Origin: Colocasia esculenta
Lineage: Eukaryota; Streptophyta; Magnoliopsida; Alismatales; Araceae
DNA: 64,000 nucleotides
NCBI GenBank assembly: GCA_014218235.1
Contig: CM024758.1
Span: 105,251,698-105,315,697 of the forward strand
Direction: 5' to 3'
Shown here: in pieces, positions 30,100 to 40,530 of the stretch
Layout: the number at the start of each line of letters is the position of its first letter
Position numbering within the stretch: position 1 is the first letter of the stretch
Notes under the pieces: model-generated
What the model was told of the DNA's origin: nothing
What the model saw: only the letters and a program-made list of their open reading frames with translations
Database searches by the model: none
Translations under genes and position numbers: made by a program

Positions 30100-31543
30100 C
30101 TCTCACAAGCTCACGGTCACCTCGTGGCTGAATCTCTCTATACTCTCTAAGGTACGCCTGGTACTTCTCGCGCTCCTCGTGCACCACAAGAGGTAGTGCA
30201 TGAGTGGTACACACAAGCCACATCACTAGTGCACTTCATACGGCTTGCTCGTCCTTCGAGTTTCCCAAGCGCCTTGCTTTCATAGGAGGTAGATGTGATG
30301 GTTGTAGTAGCTTTGTCTAGGGCTTCCTAACCTGAAGGTAGCATCGCTGCAGGCTGTAGAGGACCATTTCCATATTCCCCACAAGTTGTAGGTCCAATCC
30401 ACGTCCAAGGGGAAGACATATGTCCACCCCGCATAGTGCCGTAATGTCCATGGTAAAATGCCCAATTGGAAGTGTGTTGAGGTAAAGTCGACATGCACTC
30501 CGAGTCTTCTTATCTGCTATCCTACATATCATATGATCGGAGATTTTGGCCACACCACTAATGAAGCACAATGGGTGGCACCCAAAGATTTAGCTCTCGG
30601 TAGTGGGTTTTTCTACATATTTGAATTTAATTCTCACTCCCAACCAGCACTCTATCAAGATCATAGAACCAAAGAGATGGCCCCCTAGAGCCATAGATGT
30701 AAGTCCCATGTAAAGGAAAGCAAGGACCTCATGAGAGAGGGAGAGTCTCCGCCATACCCTGCTAATGGCGCTCAAGTTTGCATGGTCAAATTGGTGATCT
30801 CTAGAAGAGAACCACACCACATAAGCAAATGGCTATGACCTTGGCTATCTCATGGTGATTCCCACATTTGTTCTTATAATGAGATATGATCCACTTAGAC
30901 AAGGGAACTAGGTGAATATGTTGAGGGCTAATCATGGTATAGACATCTTTGGGATCTATGATAAATTCACCTAGGATGAGCTTGGGATCAATGGGATCAA
31001 TGGTATGACATATTTTATGCTCATCTCCCCATGTAGTCTTGGGTAGTGCCATGAAAGCCTCAACCTCCTCTAGTAAGATGGTAGCTTCAAAGTTTGGAAA
31101 TAGGAAGGTATGGGTTTGTGGGTGCCATAAACTCTATCAATGCAGTAATGCTATGCCAATCAAAAGAGATTTTATGGTAGTTATCGGCAGCAATCAAGGC
31201 ACCTCCTAAACTCTCTTAAGGTGCATATCACATGCATGGGTAAGGCCTTGATCATAGGTGCCAACCAAGTGAGTTTAGAATAGCAGTGAGAGCCGGGAAA
31301 GAGCTAAAATGAGAAAATAAGAAGAGAGCAAGAGAAGAAGAGTGTTGCATCAACTTGTTGAAATTTAGAGTTGAAAACCAAAGGAAATTGAAAGAACACT
31401 TCATATACATCTCTTACTTTGGCATTGCTACTCAGATGGTTCGGAACCTCCCTTAGACTCATGAGCTCGTTGTAGGACGCCCGAGCACGCTTGGGACCTT
31501 CATAGGAGGCCTCTCCACCCATGGAATCTCTCTTCATAGCCAT
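30100..31543 (-). pseudogene. Broken ORF resembling plant mobile-domain/DUF7745-type transposon protein
   Basis: From an ATG at 31543 (MAMKRDSMGGEASYEGPKRA) the minus strand encodes pieces in several frames: to 31304, then 31140-30801 (FMALPKTTWGDEHKI, IIDPKDVYTMIS, LSKWIISHYK, KVIAICLCGVVLF), 30820-30590 (AISRVWRRLSLSHEVLAFLYM, ECWLGVRIKF) and 30571-30317. The pattern of a 'KVIALC.YG.V.F' helix followed by a long helix and a 'LL.W...' end recalls plant mobile/DUF7745-like proteins often carried in the 3' part of gypsy-type elements. Assignment is from motif memory only. At least three frame changes and two stops are present. A TATA box lies about 65-75 bases upstream of the ATG. Confidence 0.5.
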
Positions 31544-31607
31544 GAGAAGGTTGAGAGCTTGAGAAGAAGAAGACTGCTTATGAGCTCCGAATTTGGCCTT
31601 TGCCCAT

Positions 31608-31619
31608 CTATTTATAGGC
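31608..31619 (-). promoter_or_regulatory. TATA box upstream of the mobile-domain-like ORF
   Basis: The minus strand reads GCCTATAAATAG. It lies about 65-75 bases upstream of the ATG at 31543, a normal plant distance, suggesting the ORF had its own promoter. Confidence 0.6.
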
Positions 31620-31629
31620 AACCAATGCT

Positions 31630-32789
31630 CCTAATCATGTTTGGAAAGGGATTGGAAAGCTTAGAAGGAGTTAGACCCGAACTAGGAAGCTCTTAGAGTC
31701 CTATTAGGACACAAACAAGTGCTCTCGGTTGCCAAATGGAATTTGAATGTAGGAATTGAGGTCACGATGTATCGATACATTGCAACCAGGTAGCGATGCT
31801 TAGGTTGTCGTGTTCTATGCATGTGCATCCACTAGCTTATTTTCAAGTGTTTGGTGATTATTTTGTCAATTTAAGATGTTTTCTTGCACTTAGATAAATT
31901 CACTTGATTGTTTTTACAATATTTGATTTGTGGGTCTTGTCATTTATCTCAAAAATTCATAAAAATGAGAAAAATCATAAAATCCAAAAAATCAAGAAAA
32001 GTAGAAAATCAAAAGATGGTTCGTTAGGTAAGTTCAGGTAAGTATTTCTAACCCTACTCTCTGCATTACTATATGTTATCTACTCTATTATATCTTCTCA
32101 AGTATCAGTTGGTTCTCAGTGTGTTCTGAGATCTGAGTTTCCCTTCAACAAAAATGAGGATGATCTAAGTGCACATTGTTAATTGTTGGATAGGCAGTTA
32201 GGTCGTTTGGCTCTGGACGATGGATTCTTTCACATGCTGAGATCGTGAAATTTCTTGACCCTTGCTCATTTAGCTTATCAATATTATCCTTGAGAATTTT
32301 TTATTTTCTCTTTTCTTTGCGTATTGATTTTATAATTTCTTTCTTTTAGCCCAGCATGCGTCATGTAGGACTATGAGCTTCATGTCTTATAATTCGTTAA
32401 AACCAACTTTGCAATGATGTCCAATTATTCTTCATTTCCTAACCAAGGAATATCATTCCACTCTAAATTTAAAAGATCTCTTTGAGCTAGTTGCTCGGTC
32501 CAGTTTGCCAAAATGGTTTCTGGCACGACATAAACCCTCCAAGAGGTTTTTTCTCTCTCCTAAGTTAGCCGACGGGCTAGAGGTTTGCCGAGGACTCTTC
32601 TTTCACTAAGGCAGATAAGGCTGACAATTGTCTCAACATCTGACTCCGGTGCATTAACCGACCTAAACAAGTCGGCACAGCTTGAGCCGACCGTTGAGGA
32701 TCCAACCGATGGTTGGTACCATCGGCTCAGTAATGGTTGAGCACGACGTGCTCGCAAGAATTCTGGCGTAACGACCTACATAACTCCCA
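31630..32789. other. Unclassified AT-rich segment
   Basis: No convincing ORF. The stretch 31950-32010 is rich in AAAAATCATAAAATCC-like words, which are common in the noncoding parts of Athila-type elements. It holds the perfect palindrome TGTATCGATACA near 31768-31781 and a hairpin near 32704-32727 (CCGATGGT, loop TGGT, ACCATCGG). It is likely the internal noncoding part of the element that carried the 30100-31543 ORF. Confidence 0.4.
32704..32727. other. Small inverted repeat
   Basis: CCGATGGT TGGT ACCATCGG forms an 8-base stem with a 4-base loop, within a segment rich in CCGAC/GTCGG words. Confidence 0.6.
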
Positions 32790-33205
32790 TGTAACACCCG
32801 TTCATGATTAATCATGGATCGTGCACCTAGTAACGGATGTTATTAAACCTCTAACCCGATTGTGGGGTTAGTTATGGCAATTGACGAGGCAATCGTGGGG
32901 TCATTTATGGCAGTTAATGAGTTGATGGTTTTAGAAACTGATGTGAAAGATTATGGGTCATCTGTAGTCTCCCTGGGCGACCCTCCTCCTATTTAAGCAA
33001 CAACATTTCACAGACGTAGGTACGGACTCTCTCTCTCAGAACCAGTGTAAACCACTTTCTCGGTACTGACTTGAGCATCAGAGTGTTTGCCCACTGAGAC
33101 CCTCTTGGTGGTCTTGCAGGGCGGAGGCTTCGACATCTCGATGATTATGCCATCTTTCCCTGGGATACCTCGACTTTTGGCCGACTTGCGATAGCAACAA
33201 CAACA
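32790..33205 (+). repeat. Tat-element 5' LTR
   Basis: Begins TGTAACACCCGTTCATG and ends GCAACAACAACA, four bases before the primer site. It contains a TATTTAAG box and the CTCTCTCTCTCAGAA initiator-like stretch downstream. No partner LTR is present in the window. Confidence 0.8.
32990..32997 (+). promoter_or_regulatory. TATA-like box of the Tat LTR
   Basis: TATTTAAG, followed about 30 bases later by a CT-rich stretch, the usual arrangement in this LTR type. Confidence 0.65.
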
Positions 33206-33209
33206 TTTT

Positions 33210-33224
33210 TGGCGCCGTCTGTGG
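33210..33224 (+). other. Primer binding site of the Tat element
   Basis: TGGCGCCGTCTGTGG, the primer-site type standard for Tat/Retand elements, just inside the LTR end. Confidence 0.85.
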
Positions 33225-33240
33225 AAAACGACTAGTTTCC

Positions 33241-34720
33241 ATGGCTCCCAAGGGAAAGAATCATGGTCGAGTAGTGGAGGAGAATCCTGGCCTCCTGGAA
33301 GAGCAAGAGGTAGGACCCGTTGTTCCACCACAGAAGAATGCGACATGCGGCTCTGGTTCGAGCGAGCGTGATCCTACTAGTTCAGCTCGTCTAGACCTCG
33401 TGGAGCATAGCATGGTGACCATGCAGGAGATGCTCACCTTCATGATGGAGAAACAGTGACAACTACTCTCTGTTCAAGAGGTTGCTTCTCAACCCCGAGC
33501 CGAGGTCCCTGTTGCCAACCCTGGCTATGTCACATCCCCTGTGGCGACCGCTCTTCCTCCAGCCATTTTGGGCACCCGCGGAGAGTTCCATCCCGAGGCA
33601 CCTAGGACCTCGATCCAGCCACCAATGGTCCCGGCCATACCCTCCGTCACTCCTGTAATGGCGGCGGATGCGGCGGGGGCGAGGGCTCCTGAGGCCGGCC
33701 ACTTTACGGGGGATTCGGCTCCAGCCCCGACGGCCGACCCTCGCTAGAGGGATGACCTCCTTAAGGTCAATTGAAAGATCAAGGTGCTCCAACATGGGGC
33801 CCATACCCCCTTGGTTCTCACTCTCCTATCCTCTTCGCCCTTCACCGAGGCAATCACGTCGGCCCCGATCCCGTCGAAGCTCCAGCTACCCAAGTTCCAG
33901 CGGTACAACGGGATGACAAACCCTGTTCACCACCTCGACAATTTCTAGGGCCAGGTCAAGATGGTGAACATTTTGACACCTTGAAATGTCGAGCTTTTAT
34001 GTCCACCTTGGACGACGCTCCACTTCATGGTTCAAGGTCCTCCCGATGCACTTGGTTGGCGGTTTCACCGACCTGGCACAAAAATTCTTGGACCACTTCT
34101 ACAATATGATGCAGCACTTGCTCTGCACCGACAACCATTGGTTACTGTCGCAGAAGGAGAACAAGCTCTTTTGCGACTATGCCAAGAGGTTCCAAGTCGA
34201 GGTGATGAAGGTCATAGACTTCGATCTACGCACTGCAGTCAATATCTTGACCCGGGTTTGCACCAACGTTTCATTTGTCTCGTCTGTCGAAAAGAAGCCC
34301 CCAGTCACTTTGGCCGACCTCCTTTCTCGCATGCAGAAGTACGTGCATTTGGAATCAACCCTGGGGGCTGCGGGAAAGCTGCAGCACCTTGCCGGCCTGG
34401 AGGCATCGGGTAGCACGCCCCCCCCCCCCCCCCCCCCTTGAAGAAGTCAAAGAAGGGGAAAGGTCCCCAGGCAGAGAGAGCCGCCGACCTAACCCCTTGC
34501 ACCGCCTCGATGAGTTCCGTAGGTGGGCCGTGCTGCCACATTTCGGAAGGTTGCTATCTGGGATCCTCCCCAACATTAAAAAGGTCCCAGGTTTTCGACA
34601 TCTCGAGCCAATGATGAAGCCCCCGCACCAAAGGAACGCGCATCTCTACTGCGATTACCATAAAGACTTCGGGCACACAACTGACCATGCCGGAGTCTGC
34701 GTGTTGAGATCGCAGATATG
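33241..34720 (+). pseudogene. Tat-element gag, broken
   Basis: An ATG at 33241 (MAPKGKNHGRVVEENPG) opens gag 17 bases after the primer site. A TGA follows at about 33457. The proline/alanine-rich middle runs to 33747. The retrotransposon-gag core is in another frame at 33986-34441 (WFKVLPMHLVGGFTDLAQKF, YAKRFQVEVMKV, PPVTLADLLSRMQKYVHLES). A run of about 19 C at 34419-34438 interrupts it. After another shift, YCDYHKDFGHTTDHAG near 34650-34700 is the Tat-type terminal motif (YCD.HK..GH.T), which takes the place of a zinc knuckle in this lineage. Confidence 0.82.
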
Positions 34721-35085
34721 TTGAAGTGCAGCATCATCAGCAAGGATGTCGTCGATGGAAATCCTAGGACCGACAACTCTGATGAAGAAAAGGCTTCCCC
34801 TCTGGCAAAGGGAGTAGTGCTCATGCTCTCCGGTGGCTCCAAGGGAGGTGGCGACAGTGGGAGGAAAAGGAAGGCATATGCATCGATGAACGGGTCACAC
34901 TTCAGAGATCAACCACGAGAGGTAGGTGGTGTAATTTCATTCTCAGATGAGGACCTTGTTAGTCTGAATGTCCCCCACGATGGCGCGTTGGTGATCCACG
35001 CTGACATCGATGGGTATGATGTACATCGAATCTTAGTTGATAATGGAGCGGCCCTTGATATGTTGTTTTATGATTGCTTGTAAAG
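34721..35085 (+). pseudogene. Tat-element protease
   Basis: ORF 34718-35083 includes the conserved strand FSDEDLVSLNVPHDGALVIH and the active-site region RILVDNGAALDMLF (DNG at about 35039-35047). DNG instead of DTG is frequent in Tat proteases. The frame stops at 35083, and the rest of the protease (about 35085-35280) is in other frames. Confidence 0.75.
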
Positions 35086-36234
35086 ATGACCGAGCTGAGC
35101 GCAAATCTCAAGCCGGTCGCGACTCCTTTGTTCAGGTTCAGTGGGACTCCTATGACTGCCGAGGGCTCGGTTAGGCTAAGAGTCACCCTCAACACTAGAC
35201 CATAGCATGTAATGGTTGAAGCTGACTTTCTTGTTGTCAAAGTCAAGTCAAATTACAATGCAATTTTTGGTTAGGGATTGTTGGGAAGACTAAAGGGAGT
35301 CCCCTCCACTTTTTACCAGAAGCTGAAGTTCTCGATGCCTAACGGGATCGGTGTGGTCGACGGGAGCCAGGCCAAGGCCCGATGATGCTATGCAAATTCT
35401 ATCAAGGCTAAGGAACCAGTGGTTTCTGAGTATGATGTTGTTCCCGTGGAAGACTCGGTTAGGGGGAGCCAGCCTAGCAAACTCATTTGGTGCAAGTTAC
35501 GGATGGCAAGGCATGGTCCTCGGGTCCGAGCTTTCCGGCTGGAGAGTCCAATGGTCGAATTCCTCATGGATCCACTGGCGTCTTTGCTTGGTCAAAATAT
35601 GACGTCCCTGGGATTGATCCTGAGGTGATATAGCACCATCTGAATGTCGACCCCAAGGTACGATGGGTCAAGCAGAAGAAGAGGCCTCTATATATCGATA
35701 GATAGGAAGGCGTGGATAGTGACCTCGCAAAGTTCCTTCATATGGGTATTGTCCGAGATGTCCTTTACCCTGAATGGGTCATTAATATAGTCCTGGTCAA
35801 GAAGGCGAACAAGAAGTGACAGATGTGCGTGGACTTCACTGACTTGAACAAGGCGTGCCCAAAGGACAGCTTCCCCCTTCCCCGCATTGACTAGCTCGTC
35901 GACTCCACTGCTGGCCATGAGCTCCTTAGTTTCCTCAATGCATATTCGGGGTACCACCAGATCAGAATGGTACCCGAGGATGAAGAGAAGACTGCCTTCA
36001 TTACTGAGAAGGGGTTGTATTGCTTCACTCAGATGTCTTTCAACCTGAAGAATGCAGGGGCAACTTACCAGCGGCTCGTCAACAAGATGTTCAAAAATCA
36101 GATTAGCAAGACCATAGAGATTTACATCGATGACATGCTAGCCAAGAGCCGACCTATGGAGGACCACGTCAGAGATTTGTCCGAGACCATTGAGGTGCTA
36201 CGACACTACAGGATGAAGCTGAATCCTGAGAAGC
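35086..36234 (+). pseudogene. Tat-element reverse transcriptase, truncated
   Basis: Degenerate pieces precede MCVDFTDLNKACPKDSFPLP (about 35823-35882). A TAG at about 35891 follows PRID. Then SFLNAYSGYHQIRM, in which the first catalytic Asp of FLDAYSGY is Asn; TAFITEKGLYCFTQMSFNLKNA; and IYIDDMLAKS, where both Asp remain. The sequence keeps reverse-transcriptase character up to RMKLNPEK (about 36234), then leaves it abruptly. Confidence 0.82.
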
Positions 36235-36243
36235 TGATTGTTA

Positions 36244-36350
36244 TCATATCGATTGCTGATTAACTCAAACATCGATTGTTGTAAGCTTCACATCATTTAC
36301 CATGTCCATATCGATTGTCCTTAAGTCTCACATTGATTGTTGTTATCGAT
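36244..36350. repeat. ATCGATT motif cluster in the Copia-6 LTR
   Basis: ATCGATTG occurs near 36248, 36271, 36309 and 36346, with a decayed ATTGATTG near 36332. ATCGAT is palindromic and CpG-centred. It lies in U3, upstream of the TATA box. Confidence 0.8.
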
Positions 36351-36484
36351 TGAAGTATATAATTGCCTTTTCTCCTAAATACTTAAAGACGCTATTTGTG
36401 CATGATATCATGTGACTAGCATGTGTCTCACTTGAGGTACTTGGTACTCACGCATCCCCAAGTACTAGGTCAAATGATTAGGGC

Positions 36485-36492
36485 TATAAATA
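36485..36492 (+). promoter_or_regulatory. TATA box of the Copia-6 LTR
   Basis: TATAAATA within GGGCTATAAATATGCCC, itself a 17-base imperfect dyad; same position as in the other copia LTRs. Confidence 0.72.
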
Positions 36493-36834
36493 TGCCCTTA
36501 TCCCTTCTTGAAAGGGTGCGGAAAGAAGCAGGAAAAGGTGTGCCCAGAAAGAGGAGAAGAGTAGCGCCGCTAGGAAGAAAAGGAGGAGAAGAAGAAGAAG
36601 CAGCAGAGGAGAAACTTGTGCTGCTAAAGACAGATCTGAAAGTTAGAGGAGTATTTCAAAGTCTGTATTGAATTGGGTATTTTCATTGTGTGTGATCTGT
36701 GTAAGTGTTCTATATAGATCACCTGATTATTTATGTTCCTTTTCACACTTGTATTGGGATAGATCATGCTAGAGGATCTACTCCCTCTTTGAGCTTGTTC
36801 TAGCAGGACTTGGATTCGTCATGGTCCAAAGGGT

Positions 36835-37020
36835 TGAGCACTGTGTGCTCAGGTGTTTGAGCCATCATGCTCAGATTTACTAAGCCGTCGTGCGTAGGGG
36901 TTTTAAGTCGTTGTGCTCAGGTACTTTGAGTCGTTGTCCTCGAAGGTGTGTTGGAGCCGTTGTGCTCAGGTACTTTGAGTCTTTGTGCTCAAAGGTGTGT
37001 TGGAGCCGTCATGCTCTAGT
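36835..37020 (+). repeat. Short tandem repeats (GAGCCGTTGTGCTC type) in the Copia-6 LTR
   Basis: Units such as GAGCCGTTGTGCTCAGG and TACTTTGAGTCTTTGTGCTC repeat about seven times with substitutions. Many units pair GAG.C with G.CTC and are weakly palindromic. Confidence 0.8.
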
Positions 37021-37264
37021 TTGTGTACTTGTTATTGCAGAGTGGGTTCCTCCATCGTGGGGAGGTGGACGTAGGAGACACAAGCTGTGTTCTCTGAACC
37101 ACCTTAAAATTCTCTGTGCAGTTGTTTGTTGTCTTGGTTTACACTCTATCCACACACCACTAATTGATCTGGTTAATCTGTGTGAGTTGCTTGTTTCAAT
37201 TCTGCTGCCATTCACACACATTAGGAATTCACACATATTCATACACCTATTCGATCCCAACATC

Positions 37265-37276
37265 TAGTATCAGAGT
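37265..37276 (+). other. Degenerate primer binding site of Copia-6
   Basis: TAGTATCAGAGT, differing from TGGTATCAGAGC at two positions, just after the LTR end. Confidence 0.72.
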
Positions 37277-37386
37277 AGGCAGAGTTCACACTCTAAGGTA
37301 TTTGTTGAATTGTATGTGTTTCTGGTGTTATCTTGTTTAATCACTTGCTTAATTTGTGTTGCTAGTTACATCTGATTACTTTGATC

Positions 37387-38470
37387 ATGGATTCCAAAGG
37401 ATTTTTTGTAGAAGATCACTCAATTAATAGGCATCTACCCTTACTGGAAGAATAGGATGATGGTATTTCTTCGAGCACAGAACTATGAAGTCTGGAGAAT
37501 TGTGGAGAAAGGACCAGTAGAAGTAACTGGCAATGAAGACACATGGACAAGGGAGCAGATCAGAAGGGCGACCTTGAACTATAGTGCCATGAACATGCTA
37601 CAATGCGCCATTCATCCAAAAGAGTATTCAAGGATTTCAATGTGTAAATCTGTTAAAGAGATGTGGGATAAACTAGAATTGTTATATGAAGGCACATCTC
37701 AAGTTCAGGAAACAAAAGCAAACATGCTAGTTTCTGATTATGAATTATTTGCCTTGAAATCTGATGAAAATATCTCTGAAATGTTTGCTATGTTTATGGT
37801 CATCATCAATGGGCTTAGAGCTTTGGGTAAGGAATACTCAAATGAAGTTTGGTAAGAAAGATTTTATGTTTTCTATCTCGTGTGTGGCACACTAAAGCAA
37901 CAGTTATTGAGGACTCAAAGGATTTATCCAAAATATCATTAGATGAGCTCATTGGATCTTTAATGATTAATGAACTAAATCTAAAGAGATCTGAAGAACA
38001 CATGTTGAAAACCAAACCTACTGCTCTTAAAGTTTCATCTAGCAATAAAGGAAAATCTAAAGAAATTTCTGAATCTGAACAATCTAATTCTAATGACGAT
38101 AAAATTACATTGATAACTAGACAATTCAGGATGTTTTTGAAAATCTAACAAGCAGAACTTTGGTAATAAACAAAATGTCATGACTGGTAAAAGGAAATAT
38201 TCCTTTTTAAATGATGATCACAAGAAAGATAATGAGCTTACTATTTGTTATAGGTGTAACAAGCCTGGATATATGAAGAGTGAATGTCCAGAGTCTAGAA
38301 AGGACAAGCTCAAAAGTCGCAAGAGGGAAGTCCACAAAAAGAAGAATAGAGCCATGGTGGCTACATGGTCAGTTGAAGATCAAAGCATGGAAAGCAATGA
38401 AAATCCTCTAGTACAGAAGAAAATGAAATTTGCTTCATGGCTGGAAGCAGTGAAGAACATGTAGATATCC
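37387..38470 (+). pseudogene. Copia-6 gag, broken
   Basis: The gag ATG at 37387 reads MDSKGFFVEDHSINRH, then hits a stop at about 37453; a small deletion near 37430 removed part of the conserved PYW region. The core is open from 37457 (VFLRAQNYEVW, TWTREQIRRATL, MNMLQCAIHPKEYSRI, KEMWDKLELLYEGTSQV, YELFALKSDENISEMF) to 37855. It resumes in another frame at 37849 (LDELIGSLMINEL). A knuckle CYRCNKPGYMKSEC is near 38247-38288; its His is replaced by Tyr, so the zinc site is lost. Confidence 0.83.
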
Positions 38471-39480
38471 CTTTTGAACTATTTACCATTGAAGATTGGT
38501 AAGAGGCATATGGTAATTGAGTAGAAAATCTTTCTAAAATGAGAAAATAAAATAAATATTTGAAAATAAAATTGACAACATTGTTCATACACATCATCAT
38601 CTGAGAAAATCTCTGAGTTAGAAGCTAAAATTGCAGACCACATCAAAGAAAATGATGAATTGCTAAATCTTGTTGATGATTTGAAATTGAGGGTTCAAAA
38701 TTAAATAAAGAGGTTGTTAATTTTGTTAAGAATTTCGAAGACAAAAAAAAAGCAAAATCAAGAAATTTGATTCAAGTTGAAAAACTCAACCAATGCCTTA
38801 AGGAAAAGGAAGAGATCATCAAAAACTTCACATAAGGAAAAGAAAATCTGAATGCTCTACTTGGAGTAAAAATGAATTCAAATAAATATGGTTTAAGTTT
38901 TGAACCAAAAATTCAAATAAAATTGGTTCATCTGAAAAGAATGCAAAATCATAAAAAATCCCTCTCATAAAACTTGTCAAGGCTAGTTTGTCGAAAACAA
39001 AAATCAAATACAAAAACAAAAAGAACCAGAGAGGTCGACACACTGCCTAGGTTGACCCATCTCATTCATAAAATAGAAAACTAGTATATAAAATTCTTAT
39101 AAAAATAAAAAAAATTACAAAAATATGAAGAAACATTTTTCTCATGAAAATTGGAATGTCTACACATCACATAACTCAAGATGGAATAATTCTTGGAACC
39201 AAAGGTAGTATGGTCACTAATGGTTCAATCCTTCTTTTTATCATTCATGCTTTCCTTCTTATCAAAAGAATTTCATGCCAAGATTTTCACATTGGAATAA
39301 ACTTGCTAAGAGGTATAATTTTTAGAATTCTGAAAGACAACGAACTGCATCTTTTGATCCAAATCACATTGTGAAGAAAAATTTTCAAATATGGGTTAGA
39401 AAGGACTTGCTTTATCTTTTGAATCAAGTTGATGGTACAAATCACATCTGGGTAACAAAAACCTTTCTTGTCTAATTTGT
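38471..39480 (+). pseudogene. Copia-6 gag C-terminal region, heavily decayed
   Basis: AT-rich and Lys/Asn-rich in translation, with coiled-coil-like pieces (ISELEAKIADHIKENDELLN near 38600-38670). This matches the position of the coiled coils in Copia-3 and Copia-5. Stops are frequent and no clear second zinc knuckle remains. Confidence 0.6.
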
Positions 39481-39727
39481 TATGTTCAGGAGAGCCGTGC
39501 ATCCGGCTCAAATATCTGGTACCTCGACAGTGGATGTTCATGGCACATAACTGGGGACAAAATAAATTCTCTTGTTTGATTGAAAAGGAAGGTGGATCAG
39601 TCACCTTCAGAGGAAGAATAAGGGCAAAGTAGTTGGCACAGAAAAAATTGGTAAGTCTTCCATAAATTTGAGTGATAATGTTTGGTTAGTTGAAGGGTTG
39701 AATTAAAATTTACTTATCATTAGTCAA
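39481..39727 (+). pseudogene. Copia-6 protease
   Basis: IWYLDSGCSWHITGDK with the DSG active site at 39525-39533. Frames change soon after (near 39560 and 39620). The region leads into LVEGLN-type sequence and then integrase. Confidence 0.75.
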
Positions 39728-40530
39728 TTGTGTGACAAAGATCACAAAGTCCTTTTTGAATCTAATTCATGCAAAATAATTGACTCTTCTTTTAAGAAAG
39801 TCAAATTGGTTGGAAAAAGAGAAAATAATGTTTACATGGTAGATTTAGATGACAATTCTTATGAAAACACTTGCTTACTTGTAAATAAGAATGACATTGC
39901 ATGGTTATGGCACAAAAGACTGGGTCATGCAAGTTTCTCAATAATAAACATACTCATAAGGATGAATTTAGTAAAAGGTCTTCCTGAATGCTTACCAATC
40001 ATTGAAAATCTAGTTTATGGGATATGTGCTCAAGGAAAAAAAATAAGAAAATCTTTTAAAGTATTCAATGACGTACTTACATCTAAACCACTTGAGTTAC
40101 TTCACATGGATCTTTTTGGTCCACCCAAAACTCAAAGTCTCAGTGGTAATAGATATGGATTTGTAATCATTGGTGACTTTACAAGATACACTTCGGTCTT
40201 ATTCCTATCCCATAAAAGTGATGCATACTCAGAATTCAGAAAATTTTACAATTCTACCTTAGTGGGTTTGTCCTTCAAAATAAAGTTCATCTTAACAAAT
40301 CATGGGGGTGAGTTTGAAAACAAAATATTTTCTAATCTATGTACTAATCTAAACATCTTTCATAAGTTTTCCTTCCCTATAACTCCAGAACAAAATGGGG
40401 TTGTAGAAAGGAAAAACAGAACACTTGTGAAAATGGCCAGAACTATGCTCTTAAAAAACAAACTGTCTAAATCTTTTTGGGCTGAAGCTGTAAATACAAC
40501 TAATTTCATTTTGATAGAGCATTGTTAAGA
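39728..40530 (+). pseudogene. Copia-6 integrase, catalytic residue lost
   Basis: Open from 39728 to 40528. The zinc region keeps HKRLGHAS but the first Cys of the CXXC pair is Tyr (VYGICAQGK). In the DDE core, the first Asp (LLHMDLFGPP) and Glu (VERKNRTL) are present, but the second Asp is Asn (ILTNHGGEFENK). This copy could not catalyse integration even if translated. Confidence 0.85.

Larger units (their letters stand above)
32790..36234 (+). mobile_element. Tat-type Ty3/gypsy element, 5' half only
   Basis: A short LTR (32790-33205), a TGGCGCCGTCTGTGG primer site and gag, protease and the first part of reverse transcriptase follow each other on the plus strand. The primer type and short LTR (about 416 bases) fit Tat elements such as the rice RIRE2 type. 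The element ends inside reverse transcriptase at about 36234, where the LTR of Copia-6 begins. RNase H, integrase and the 3' LTR are absent, at least up to 41070. GC content is higher than in the copia elements. Confidence 0.82.
36235..37262 (+). repeat. Copia-6 5' LTR
   Basis: The left edge is inferred from the loss of Tat reverse-transcriptase sequence; TGATTG at 36235 is the likely LTR start. It ends CGATCCCAACA before the primer site. Features in order: an ATCGATT cluster (36244-36350), a TATA box (36485), CTCAGG/GAGCC tandem repeats (36835-37020), and the shared copia box TGGACGTAGGAGACAC...CTGAACCACCTTAAAA (37064-37110). Confidence 0.75.

Noticed and set aside
32560..32757. Minus-strand 65-codon ORF before the Tat LTR
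   Set aside because: No start context, no domain, and it overlaps a small inverted repeat.
36423..36671. 82-codon ORF in the Copia-6 LTR
   Set aside because: It spans the TATA box and leader of the LTR; Lys/Glu composition reflects the purine-rich leader.
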